From Gnetum montanum (lineage: Eukaryota; Streptophyta; Gnetopsida; Gnetales; Gnetaceae), in assembly GCA_015680685.1 (NCBI GenBank), contig MNCI01033529.1, positions 1,204,044 to 1,268,043 on the forward strand: a stretch of 64,000 nt of DNA. Reading direction: 5' to 3'. Below are positions 35,929 through 47,544 of the stretch, piece after piece. How positions within the stretch are numbered: the first letter of the stretch is position 1; every line of letters starts with the position of its first letter. Both the position numbers and the translations under genes were made by a program. The notes beneath the pieces are model-generated. The model was given only the letters and a program-made list of their open reading frames with translations, did not search any database and was not told the DNA's origin.

Positions 35929-37110
35929 TGTTTGTAGAACTATGTACTTGGGAAACCAAGATGAGCTGAAGAGGATAAGCAACAAACTATCTTAGAGCTT
36001 AAAGGAGGACGTCATCCACATGTTTTCAAATGAGCATTGAAAGAATTTGGACAAGGATCTAATATTGTATAAGTAAAGTGGATATCATTAAAGCATATGG
36101 AATATCAAGGTTGTAAACAAGGAAAGATGCTGTCATCATGTAAGAGAAAGTGAAGAAAGAAATCTCTGGGAAGCAAAAAAAATATTGGTAAATTTGAAGA
36201 GAATTTAGACAAAGACATATTCATAAATAGCAAGGCATCTTTCATAGGCAAAGACATATTTCACAAGGTAGAGACATCTGTATAGAATGTAGATCAAATA
36301 GAAAAAGATGTCTTCCATTTAGCAAAGATATATTCCAAGATGGAGACTTCAGAAAGATGACTTTTAGAAAACCAAGACATCTTCCTAGTTTTGAAGGAAA
36401 ATTTTGAGAGATGTCTCAAGCATGATAAAAATGTCTCCCACAACCATTAGTAATCTTTAACTAATCATGGCACAAGATTTAAGAATAATTTTGCAACAAA
36501 ATAGCTATAAAAAGACTTCATGTGCATTGGAAAATGTGCAAACATTATTGTATTAATTGTACAATCATTTGTATTCATTGAATCCTCTGTTGCTCCTCAT
36601 TGTCTAATCATTTTGGCTTTGTAAAGTTTGTTGTACCTAAATATGCAAGGATTAGCAAATTAAGTTACAATGATTGCTTGTATTTCTTATTCTTGTTGTC
36701 CTATGGGGTTAAGTTCCTTGAGCTTGTTGGAATCCTATGGGATTGAGTTGTTGGTGTTGTAGTACAACACTCCAATGTAGAGCTCAATATTGTAAAGGTT
36801 GTGGAAGATTTGAAACCACATTTCCAAGATTTATGGGACCTTGTGGGATTAAGTGATTGGTGCTATGGTAGAACACTTTGATGAGGGGCTTAATGACTAT
36901 ATAGGGAGTGGACCCTTCAACCACATTTTAACAGCAACAAAGTCTAGAGATGTACTTGCAATATATTCTCCAAGTGTGTAGTACCCAAGTTGGGAACCAC
37001 ATAAATTCATGTGTGTGCTTTGTTTTATAAAGGTTCAATTTGAGAAACATATTCATCCCCCGCTCTAAGTTCTATGACCCACACACCTCACATTCTAATT
37101 TCTGCAATCC
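35929..37110 (+). mobile_element. Copia-type solo LTR nested in element C
   Basis: It aligns in order with the F LTR (22089-23145, opposite orientation): AGACATCT words at 36190-36450, TATA box AGCTATAAAAAGAC (36503), GTAAAGGTTGTGG, GGACCTTGTGGGATTAAG, and a CTCTAAGTTCT end. No copia coding sequence accompanies it. Ends are approximate and I could not confirm a target duplication. Confidence 0.6.
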
Positions 37111-37620
37111 CTTCTGAGTCCATCCCATCTCACTATAAGAATAGTCATAACCTGTCATTTTGGATAAAATAGCACAATTTTCTCAATTTGGTGGTACTAA
37201 GATGTGTGTTTTGCTAAACAAGTATGCATTAAATTCAACTCCTTAAGTGCCTAAGGACACTTTAGGCATGGTTATATAAGGGCATTAAGGGTTGGAGCCT
37301 ACTTTGGGGAGCACCTACTTGTATAACTATTGTATCTTATATCTTCCAAGTGATTCTACATCATCTTGAACCTTGTAGCATCAAAAAACATCAATAAATA
37401 CTTCCCATATCATTTAAACTATCCATTCTGACAACATGGATTCATTACCCTTCTTACCCATCTTATAAACTTTTGTAGCCCAAGATTCCTTCTTTATGAA
37501 CTTCCAATGATAATTTTTTGTAAAAATGTGCATATATCCATCATACAAACCCTCTAAGTAACCTTACAACCTTCTAGATATACAAAAGAATCAAATTTCC
37601 CATTAGACCCTTATGAATAG
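37111..37620 (+). other. Element C non-coding stretch
   Basis: Between the nested LTR and the internal TATA segment. No reading frame or named signal is seen. Confidence 0.5.
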
Positions 37621-37790
37621 TGTAATGTTTTAAGCTCTGATATTGGGTCTAATCTAATATTAGATCCCTAATGTTAGGTCTTCAATATCGAGTTGTACAA
37701 AACCTATATATATGTGGGGAATTAGCAAATTTTCTCATCATTTTTCATTTACACACATGGAAGATATTTCAAATTTTCTTCTCTAATTTG
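37621..37790 (+). promoter_or_regulatory. Putative internal promoter upstream of ORF3 in element C
   Basis: CTGATATTGGG, CTAATATTAG and TCAATATCGAG repeats are followed by ACCTATATATATGTGG (TATA). The downstream leader TTAGCAAATTTTCTCATCATTTTTCATT matches the leader after the TATA box at 43513 in copy B. The R-U5 landmarks of the LTRs (GCAGTGTGG, CATCCACTTAG) are absent, so this is not an inserted LTR. The arrangement of ATATC repeats then TATA imitates the U3 of this element's own LTRs. Promoter function is inferred. Confidence 0.5.
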
Positions 37791-38289
37791 ATTTCTGACC
37801 TCCTAGCTTTCCCAAGCCATAATTTGATGATTATCACTCCAATTTTTATGCCTTTTGAACCTATTTGATCATGGGGCACTCATCTTAGTTGTGGGGAGGG
37901 GGGGTTGGTGAAGAGGAGGAGAGGGAGGATTCTAGTGGGGAAAGTCTAAGCATATTTTTCAAAAAATTCTAACACCTAGAAGGTATGCTAAGGACAAGTA
38001 TGAAGTGGAAGTTAAAATTTTTAATAAGAACTAATCATAAGAAAGCCAAAACACTCAAATAATAATCTTAAGGAATCATAACCAATCATAATGAGCCATA
38101 AATAAGAGAAAAATAGATAATTGTGAGGAGTTACAAGGAAACTAACACTTATGGGGTAACCTTTTGAAAGTTTATCTAACTCTGTAATCATAAACTAAGA
38201 ACTTAATGTAACTAACAGTATGAGTAAGGTATAGAACTATTAAGAATAAATATGAATACCTTAGTAATTTTAATTCTTAATGATTGTAT

Positions 38290-40950
38290 ATGGTCCCAAA
38301 GAGAGGAGCACAATGAGAACCCTCACAAGATGCAAGTAAGAGATCAAGAGGCCAAGGTAGAGGTCGAACATGAGGATAAGAACTAGAATATGAGGAGCAA
38401 GAACCCCAATCATTTAGTATTCATAAAGAAACTCCTACTATGGGAAAATCAGCCCAAGGAGAGGTAGAGAAACCAAAAGTGCCAGGACAATGCCTCACGT
38501 TATCACAAGACTACCTCCAAGCCATCCAAGAAAGGTTCACCCTAACCATAGTCATTGTAGAGATGAACTTTGGCCCATTTGTGGAGTTTACCATTGAAGC
38601 AACTAAGGCACAACTCAAGGCATCACCATTATGACCCATCCTTTTTAACATTAGCAAATGGTACCTTGAGGAAATATATTGGTTTTAGCATAACAATGAA
38701 GAGGATACCACAGTTAAAATTGGAGGAGTCTTAGTTTCATTTTTTATCAAGGCAATTGTAGAAGTTCTGAATATACCCAACGAAGAAGCAAGGTTAGCAC
38801 ATCTATGCATCTCATTAGATCCTAAAACTAGAAAAATATGATTGAAATGGACATATGAGAAACAAGATAAGGGCTATAATGAGATAACTTTGGAAGAAAG
38901 AATCAACTTCACAAGTGGCACTTATCACCTATTCCCAACAAAAGGACTCAATTGACTATCTACTTTCGTGGCTAGAGGAAGTGCAATCCTGATGGGAAAA
39001 TACAATGTCAACCTTGTGCAACTCTACTTTATTAAAATACATAGGTGATTTGAAGAAAGGTAGGTAGGAAAGCCAACACTTCCATTTCCTTGCCTTATCA
39101 AATAGGTATGCAAGTAAGAAAGAATCCTGGGATACACTAATGACATTCCTAGAAGAGTCCAAAATGCTTCATATGCTGAATTTCTCAAACCAGCACCACC
39201 TAAGAAAGATCAATATGAAGAACAAGAACAAGAACAAGAGAAACAAGAACAACATCAACAACAATAGTAGGAGCAATAGTAGCAACAACATCAAGTTCCA
39301 TCATCATCATCGTAAGATTATAGACCATTGATGAGTCATCTGTAATAGATTGTAGAAACCATCAACTGAGGAACAAGGGAGGAGGCCAACCTTTATAGAG
39401 TTATTGATAGTGCCATCCAACCCACAATTTTTGCAAATCTAGCAAGTGGAAAAATTTCACTGTAGTCAGGAGGAGAGGCCTAATGGTCATAATATATCTC
39501 TGGGAATGTTGCATCATTTCAAATAGTGCTTGAGATAGGATAAGGAGCCATAGTCATGGTAATATAGCACCAAGATGCAATAGGAGGAGTAAAGATGATT
39601 GCTAATCACATTAAAGAATCATTCAACATACTTGTTGTGCCACCAATAGATCTAACTAGATTTAGAACCTTGATGACTCTTGCTAACCATGAGGATGTTC
39701 TTGATATACTATTGCAGACTGGGGAAGTAATGACAACACTTTTCAGCATCTCCAGTGATGTCACTGCAATATAGTTTGAGCTCATTACTACCAAAGGAAA
39801 ATTGGTCATGGTAGAGAAAATGGTAGAGAATGTAGAGAATGAAATTCTAAGATTACAAGAAGATCTCATTACCCTAAGAGCTAAACAAAGAGATCCAACT
39901 CAATTTGTTGCACCTGATCAAATAGAGCAATTCAGAACTAAATAAATGAATAACCTAATTGAGCAAAATAAATAGATGGAAATAGAGAAGGAAAAAGTAG
40001 TATGGAATGCCTCAATAGTATAAGAACAAATGTATGCACATGTCAAGGCACTTATTACAATCCAAGAGGAAAATAAACAACTTGCTACTGATAACATGAG
40101 GTTGACCACTATGGAAATGTAGGAAAACTTCCTAGAGAAGAGTATCCACTAGTTAAGGGAATAACTAATGAGGATCAACTAAGACATGAGCCATGTTGTA
40201 TGAGAAATTAAACCCTCTCAATGGAGGATGTACATGCCATTCAACAAAATTAGCCATTGAAATAAGCATGTGGCAAAATGAAGCAAAGAAACATTAATGG
40301 CTCAAGGAACACCTTCACGATTAAATGAGAATGTACAAGAAAATCAATAACAAAGAGATCTGAATGGCCAAAGCTAGAATCAGCACCATTTTAGCACAAA
40401 ATCGTAATTGGCAACCCATCCTAGATAGTTATGCTCTTTGTTCATTAAGTAGAAGTGACAAAAAAAGACCTACAGATCGAGAACCTAAAAGAGTACATGG
40501 GGTTAGCTAACCTCAGTTATGCTAACTTGATGATGTTAATAGTAGGAAGGCCCAGGAATGAATTAGAATAGCAAGTAGCAGCCACATATGCTTTGTATGA
40601 AAAAGAGTTTGCACATCAAAAAGATGCTTTACAAAAACTTCAAGTGGTAAACTCTAAACTAAAGGTAGTGAAGGTTGGCTACTAAGGATAGAAATATGTA
40701 GTGGCAAACCTAACTAGAAGATTGAGTGATTACCATGAACTATGAAAAAAAACTAAAGCATTCAAATAAGAGAGGAGGTACATGATCCACTCCATCACAT
40801 ATTGCACAATAAGTATGGATGGTACATGATCCAAGAATGGAAAAGGAGAAACTTTAGGTGCTCCTAAATTGGTACAAATTTCAAAAGCTTGACAACAAAG
40901 AAAAGCAAACAATGGAAGAGCCACTGCCACCAAGAACTACATAAGGCTAC
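38290..40950 (+). pseudogene. Accessory ORF3 of element C: plant-mobile-domain-like head, coiled-coil tail
   Basis: In a decayed frame the head reads GGVLVSFFIKAIVEVLNIP (about 38725), then LKWTYEKQDKGYNEITLEER, TSGTYHLFP and VNLVQLYFIKIH (39010-39050). The same order appears in copy B (VKIKDIIVSYSIEVITEILN, YGLDCKEYNSLMRAKHTYFK, ATYHLNP). The pattern recalls accessory proteins of the plant mobile domain or putative plant transposon type; that match is tentative. A lysine/glutamine run (39220-39290) leads to a long acidic/basic heptad region (39650-40130; MVEKMVENVENEILRLQEDL) typical of coiled coil. It lies between pol and the 3' LTR, on the same strand. Confidence 0.6.
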
Positions 40951-41124
40951 ATCAAGCTTCATCAAATTCTATTTTTTGTAAAAGTTATCATGTTATATCT
41001 TGTGTCATTTTGTAAACACCACTGCAATGATTAAAAGTCATGTACATAGTAATCAGTGTTGTGTAAATCTACCTTGTAATTTTGTAAGGAACTCCATCCT
41101 CATTTTCTTTTAACTCAAGGACTA

Positions 41125-41147
41125 GTTTTTAGTCAGTCATGGTAGTA
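41125..41147 (+). other. Decayed polypurine tract of element C
   Basis: TAGTTTTTAGTCAGTCATGGTAGTA adjoins the right LTR and aligns with the intact tract of the LTR2 element (GTTTTTAGTCACTTGTGGGGGTA, minus strand at 10728). Confidence 0.7.
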
Positions 41148-42057
41148 TGATAAATCAATTTGTACATAGCTACAATACTAGACATCCGATATCAGAGCCA
41201 TGATATCAAATCCCCGATATTGGGGCACAAGCTATGATGTCATACATTCAATATCGTGGACATGTGCAAGCCTATAAATATGACACTTAGGCACATAATC
41301 TAAATAACAATTTCATTTCACATTAGTGAAACTTTGTCAATTTGTTTTCTTAATTTTAGTACTTAGCACTTAGCAATGTATGCCTGCAGTGTGATGCAAA
41401 GTGATTATATGAAGTCTTTATTCAAGCATCTTATACTTAGACACAAGTGTGAATGGTAATAAAGATCAAGATTACTTTTCACCATTGCAGCGTCCACTTA
41501 GTTTTTACTATTTACCTAGAATAATGTTTATTTTTTTCACTTAGTCTACTAATTATTGTTTTCTTAGTTACAATTTACTTTTCCATGAACTTTACTTTTA
41601 TTCTTGTTAAGCAAAATGGATACGACTGATTCCAAGCATAATGTGTGATGATTTGATAACCTAGTAGTATTATCGCTTAGTTCACCCAGTAGTGAGCTAC
41701 TTGGTAATCACAATAATGATCACATAAGTCCAAGACATGTGCAAAGAGTCAAGAATAGAGGTCCATAACCTAGGCTAGACTAGATTAATTTGTTATTTAC
41801 TTAGATTTAGAAACCACTTTCATTTACCTTATGTTTACTAGGAGTAAAATTGGCCAAAGTAATATCAGTTATCATGTACCTCATTGTGAGTTAAACCATA
41901 CACATTGATTTTACTAGCTCATGTGGGAAGATAGTGAACACGAACTCAAATAAATTACTAGCATAATTACATTTCCTTATCTATGGAATTCAAGCAAGCT
42001 ACTCATGAACACTCATATCTCATATGGTTGGGTGTTGGACTACTTCACCACTCATCA
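41148..42057 (+). mobile_element. 3' LTR of element C, 910 bp
   Basis: It starts TGATAAATCA and ends CCACTCATCA. It is homologous throughout to 27716-28600. U3 keeps CCGATATCAG, ATGATATC, CCGATATTGG and AATATCG, then GCCTATAAATATGAC. It retains GTATGCCTGCAGTGTG, GATCAAGATTACTTTTCACC and the triplicated U5 motif (41653-41710). Confidence 0.92.
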
Positions 42058-42062
42058 AATAT
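42058..42062 (+). repeat. Target-site duplication AATAT, right copy of element C
   Basis: AATAT directly follows the LTR end CATCA and matches 27711-27715 exactly. Confidence 0.9.
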
Positions 42063-43390
42063 TTTACTACTTTTTAATATCTTTTTCTATTTCTTTATTT
42101 CAATTTTACTGTGTTGATTTTTGTTTTGTTTTGTTTTATTTGTTATGAAATCTTAGATTTTTTCCATGGTTACTGTTCCTACTAGAAGTTAATTAATGGA
42201 CTATTTAATATTATGATTAATTGCTAAATGACCAAATTTTATCTCTAGATTATGTCCTCAATTAATATATTGTTAATTTTCTAATGATATCAAGTAGTGA
42301 GTTCATGATATCCATCCATTCCATCCATTCTACAAAGTCTCTCTATCATGGAAGGATAAGGTCCTTCCATAATTAAAACTTAAAGTAATCATGAAATGGC
42401 TACTTAATATACCTGGAATAGACCAAGAAGAAATAAAGAAAGGGTGTGACTTCAAGGGGCTTTGTCATCTTTTGTTCCCAACTTCTTCCTTGAGTTTTAT
42501 GATTCTTATCCGTTGGTCTCTTACCACTCCTATTGTCAACCATAATAAGAAGCATGTCTTTGCATGGTGTGGTTCCTACGAACAAAAACACATGGAAATT
42601 CAAAGCACACTACTTAGACAAAATAATAAGCTATAAGAACTGGTTATGAGACTAGAAAGACATGTTACCAATGCCTGAAGGCACCCCTATAGCTAAGGTC
42701 CTTTACTATCTTCCTTCTTCTCTTTTCTTCTTCTATTGGAGTGGTGGTTGTTCTTTGGGGATTTGTCATGAACTCTTGATTGTTAGAGGAGCTAGATATG
42801 ACAATGTAAAGTCACTAAAAGTGGATGGACTTGGTTGCAACTGAGGATGGGATCGTATCAGATCATCTTAAGCACATGCTGCATAAGGACTTCATGTGAC
42901 CAAGATAAGAATTTCTTACAATTTTCTCTCTACCATCATTTTTACCTTATCATCAACCACCCCACTAGCTCCTATCATTGTCAATTGATGTATTTGTTAT
43001 GAAAGTATAATCCTCAGGCAATCTCTTATGTGGATTCAATTTTTAATTTATAATAATCATTAATCATCCTTGGTGCCTATGGACTACTCATGATGAGAGC
43101 ATGCAAGAGCATCATAAGCATAAGCCTACTTTGGGGAAGATCCACTTACATGCCCTTTGGCCTCTTTAAGTTAAGCTTCCTATTCCTTGGTCATTTTTGC
43201 TATCGATCTCCTCAACTCACATTTGAACATCTAGTTTTGCTTTATTGTGACATTATTAATTCATCCAAATCCAATTCACTCTCCTCTTCCAACGAGATTA
43301 TAATCCTCTTCTATGTTCTCATCATTCTTTTGTGTTTTTCTGGCTTCCATTAGGCTCTTGTTCTATCCCAAAAATTACCAAAATTCCTCA
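42063..43390 (+). other. Copy B downstream region, right of the element C insertion
   Basis: Non-coding continuation of copy B. Landmarks shared in order with element C: TCCATCCATTCCATCC (42315), GGTGTGACTTCAAGGGG (42443), CTAGAAAGACATGTTACC (42651). No gene. Short frames (42391-42636, 43090-43353) look incidental. Confidence 0.7.
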
Positions 43391-43399
43391 CTTTTTAAT

Positions 43400-43570
43400 G
43401 CAAAGTTTCATTATGTATAGGTGCATTGACACATCCTCGTTAACATAGTGGGATTCATTGAGGTAGCATCATCGATGCATCCCCATCTACGCAATAAATA
43501 AATAGTATATATAAATGTAACATTTAGCCATTTTTCATCATTTCTCTTAGAAGTAAGAGGAGTTTTTCAA
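43400..43570 (+). promoter_or_regulatory. Putative internal promoter upstream of ORF3 in copy B
   Basis: GTGCATTGACACATCC, ATTCATTGAGG, CATCATCGATGCATCC and CATCTACG repeats precede AGTATATATAAATG (TATA, about 43507-43520). The leader TTTAGCCATTTTTCATCATTTCTC matches the equivalent leader in element C at 37725-37755. The ATTGA/ATCGATG repeat type is that of LTR1 and LTR2, whereas element C's internal segment has ATATC repeats. No R-U5 follows. Confidence 0.5.
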
Positions 43571-43979
43571 ATTTTTTAGAGCCTAAGAACCTTCCAAGAT
43601 CTTTAACTCTCAAATTGCTCATCCGATCTAACCCATTTTAGATCCTTGAGCTATTGAAGGTAAGATTTATATTGTGGAGGACATAAACCTTTAGTTTCTT
43701 CTAGAAAATGTTTCAAGTTTTTTCTAATTCCCCAAGGTTCATCCATTATAATAATATTAAATTACTCATCTTGAGTGGGTTAAAACTAAAAAACAAACTC
43801 TGGCAACTAACCAATAAATAATATTATAATAATATAACTCACCAAGATCACAAACAAGCCAAACATAACTTGATCTAATAAGAAAAGTATGAAAATAATT
43901 AAGGATTATGAAGTAAAAAGCTAATCTTGAGTTACATTTGTCATCATAGATGATGCCAAAGTAAGGACCGTAAGTGGGA

Positions 43980-45335
43980 GGGGCTTCCAAGACTAGGGAA
44001 AAGTGACCAAGAAAAGGAAGGGACCAACAACAACAACCATAGAAATCCCAAGAGCAAGCACCTAAAGTAACCCATGCAACAAGACCTCTTTAGGAGGAGC
44101 TTGAAGTGGAATTTGTCTAACAAATATCCACTACAAATATAGACCAATCTAGGAAGGATTAAGTTCCTAGACTAAGGCATAACCTTGAAGTTATCCTCAT
44201 GGAGGCTTGCCTAGAGAAAATAAGAACCAAGGAGATTCAGAGTTCCATTCTCCAAGAATTGAACTTTGGATCCTTCTTAGAATTGGTGCTAAAAGAAGTT
44301 CTCACATAACTACAATGGTCTCCCATGTGGTCCAGTCTCTCTAATAGTGAAGAATGGTATTTGGGAAAGACTTAACTATTTTGGAACAACTAATAGGGAG
44401 ACATGTTTGTAAAAATCAAAGACATCATTGTCTCCTACTCGATTGAGGTCATTACTGAGATCCTTAATTTACCCTCACTAGGGCAAAGTTGATAGAATTT
44501 TCTACATAGGCAGACCCTGAAGCTAAGAAGGAATGGATTCACCATTGCTATGGACTAGATTGTAAGGAGTATAATTCCCTTATGAGGGCAAAGCACACAT
44601 ACTTTAAGATTGCAACCTATCATCTAAATCCAATGATGAGGACTAGCAAGGTGATAGCCTTCTCTACCTAGGAATGTACTACTATAAGCAAAAAGTTCCC
44701 AGTTAACCTTCCCCAACTCATTTATCTAGAGATTAAAATATAGTTTAAAGAGAATGGAAAGGGAAGAAAGATGCTTGCCTTTCCATGTCTCATTTGCAAA
44801 CTATGCAAGAGGGAAGGGATAGCATGCTATGCCAACAATGTGGTTTGCCATGCTCCTATAGCATCATGGTAGGACATGATGAAGGATAAGGAAGCAACTA
44901 AGCTGCAAGAGGAGCATAGGTCATCATCATCACTACCTACAATACTAGAAAGTACACTGGAGTTCCTTGTAGCTATTGAAAGGCTTAGAAAGCTTTATGA
45001 GTAGCAGCAAGGTTTAGTAAGTGGTAGGAAATCCTCGATTTACTATCCAACCTTGATCCATCTCAATGAGACCACTAGGACCATCAACTAGTTGGACTGA
45101 GAAACAACCTTGCTATACTTAGGTCAAAGAAATAAATATCCTAGAAGGTCCAATCCAAGTTCTTTAGAGGTCATAGTATCCATTCCTAGACAAACATTCC
45201 CTAAAATTTTAAGGAATGTTGCAACCTTCTCTATCAGGTTAGAGGGAGGTACCAAGGGTCTTGATGATGAACTATCTCTTTACACTTCTTATCTATTTTC
45301 TCATCTAAATGATCAAATGAAGAACCATGACTAGT
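43980..45335 (+). pseudogene. Accessory ORF3 remnant of copy B
   Basis: Frames shift repeatedly. Readable blocks: FLELVLKEVLT (44275), VKIKDIIVSYSIEVITEILN (44410-44470), DPEAKKEWIHHCYGLDCKEY (44515), RAKHTYFKIATYHLNPMMRT (44588), LPQLIYLEIK (44710), KMLAFPCLICKLCKREGIAC (44770) and LQEEHRSSSSLPTILESTLE (44910). Block order and spacing match element C's ORF3, including FPCLI..VCK. The C-terminal coiled coil is shorter here or truncated near 45335. It occupies the same place relative to pol and to the internal TATA segment. Confidence 0.6.
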
Positions 45336-45800
45336 CACTTCTTCTATCATTTGATCCCAAAGATCTTGCATATAAGCTCATAATCATCGAACATAGGCTC
45401 ATGAGGTTTGTATGTAGTATGTTCATCCTCTAGTCCCATATTAATTGAGGTATTAATGAGATCATTTGATGTAGCCAAAATCAAATCACTTAAGAACTAG
45501 CCATGAGCATTTCTTGACCATCCTTGCTTGTCTTGGTGATATGTCAGCACAACCAGTGGAAGGGGCTTATCCTTTGAATATCTAAAGATGATAAAAGTTC
45601 TTCATCTTTTTGGTGCATCACTAAAGGCCTTTGGTGGGCTCTTAGTACTATCTGGCATCTTGTTTGTGCTTACAACCTATAAACACAACATTAAAATACA
45701 TACATCATTTAAATAAAAGTTAAAATTAAGAATGTATAAGCATTTATAGATAATTCATAAATGTCCTCCCTAGTAGTGATTCCAATGATAGGGATCTACC
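45336..45800. other. No gene seen
   Basis: Unassigned AT-rich DNA between copy B and the copia fragment. No LTR of copy B could be recognised here. Confidence 0.45.
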
Positions 45801-47420
45801 TATGAAATTTAAGCCTCATATTCTTCTAAATATGAATCCACCTATGAAATGTTCTAATTTTGAATCTTGTAAATTGTTTTGACTTTATCTTTCTTGCAAG
45901 AATGAGAAGATGTTTTATTATTTTTAGAATTGAAATGGCTAGCCCTTACACTTTCTCTTCCTTTTGAGTTTGGAACCAAATCTTGATATTGATTATTTGA
46001 TTACCTTCCTTTCAAAGTTTCTAGGATTTTAACCTATGGGACTAGTTCATCAACACCAAACATGGTGAAGAATTTGGATTGAATTACATTTATCATCATA
46101 TTTTAATATTAAGGATTGTTAAAATGAGCTTGGACAATTGTTGAATTTTTACTCATTGATTATAGTGACATACATATTTAGACGTAATCAAGATCTATTT
46201 CATTTATTAAATTATGGATAGTAATATGTATGTTATATAAGGAAACCAAAGCCAATGAGCTTTGAACCAACTAGACGAACTCCAATTGAGATAAATACTT
46301 TTAACAAAAACTTAAACCAAATGCATAAATGATTGCTGTAGGATTAACCTCGTCTTCTTCTTCTACTTTTTTCTTTGGTTTCTATGGTAAATTCTAGAGT
46401 TCTTTGAATATGTTATTTTTGAATTTATTCATAAATTTTAATATTTTTTTTGTGAATTTTTAGAATTTGGTAGGGTTCTTAGGCAATGAATTTGATTCTT
46501 CATACATTTTTTTGTAGCAACGATATGTCCATTTGGTTTAGTGATAGTGCATATATCATTGTGAAAATTGACATCATTTCCTTTCTTTACTATTTAACCA
46601 AATTAAAGTAGAAAATGTGATAATTAAGGTACATAAAATATATTAATCACACTGATGTTGAAATATTTAGGATGATAATCATGAATACCTTCAATTTTCA
46701 CATGATTGTAGATTTGAACTTTGACGTTTCCTAAGTTTTTGTTTGGTCTAAAACCTCTAAAGTATTCCTTGTTTGTGGTCTTATGATTGGAAAATTCATG
46801 GTAGATTATTTATAAGTATTTGATTATTTCTTAGATGGTGTTTAAACTTGCATAGTTCCATACATTATATTTGTTATTGTTGTGATGGCTTGAATTTTAT
46901 GTTGCTTCTTGATTCTTACTTTCTTTGAGGGAAATTGTTTCAAATTCTGTGTTTGTCCAACACTTTCTCAAATGTATGTCCTTTCATTTTGCAAACCTTG
47001 TAGTATTGTGCATTTAAGAAATTCTCATTGTTTTATGTGCTATGTTTTTTAACCTACATATTAAGCCTCCTCCACTTCAAATTATGAATCTATCTATGAA
47101 ATTCTCTAATTTTGACTCTTGTAAATTGTCTTGACTTAATAACTCTTGGAATGAGGAGGAGATGTTTTATTGTTCTTACAATTAAAATGGCTGGCCCTTG
47201 CACTTTCTCTTTGTCTTGAGTTTGTAAAAAAAGCTTGATATTGATTATTTGATTGCCTTTCTTTCAAAGTTTCTAGTGTTCTAACCTATGCTACTAGTTT
47301 ATTAATACTAACATGGTGAAGAAATTGGTTTGAATTGCATTTATTATCATATTGAGTATTGAGTATTGTTAGAAAGAGCTTGGAAAATATTTTGAATTTT
47401 TTCTCTTTGATTATAGTTGA
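45800..47420 (-). pseudogene. Ty1/copia gag-protease remnant, with a duplicated gag segment
   Basis: Minus strand. A CCHC knuckle-like VCKMKGHTFEK (about 46995-46960) recalls C.VCGK.GHTALKC of copia gag. Protease-end motifs lie at 46680-46520: VINIFYVP (consensus LYVP), then a VNFHNDICTI..NGHIVAT run, the usual region before GAG-pre-integrase. The active site itself is not readable. A segment of about 355 bp upstream of the knuckle (47063-47415) recurs in the same orientation at 45808-46163 (shared TTGATATTGATTATTTGATT, CCTTTCTTTCAAAGTTTCTAG), implying duplication or two overlapping copies. No RT and no LTR pair. Confidence 0.65.
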
Positions 47421-47544
47421 AATTGTTGGATTTGCATATGAAATTGTAACTACCTATTATAACAGAAATTAAGACAAGCGGGATACTATCTAAACCATTA
47501 GCTAGGAAAATAAGATAAAATGAGAAGAAAGGAACTTACAGGAT

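Larger units (their letters stand above)
27716..42057 (+). mobile_element. Complete Ty3/gypsy retrotransposon, copy C (14.3 kb), inserted in copy B
   Basis: Structure in order: 5' LTR, tRNA-Asp-type primer site, gag, protease-RT-RNase H-integrase, untranslated stretch with a nested copia-type LTR, TATA-bearing internal segment, accessory frame (ORF3), polypurine remnant, 3' LTR. Both flanks carry the exact 5-bp duplication AATAT. Copy B homology continues on both sides, proving a nested insertion. Removing the nested LTR (about 1.2 kb) leaves about 13 kb, within the range of long Athila/Tat elements. All genes are inactivated. Confidence 0.92.
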
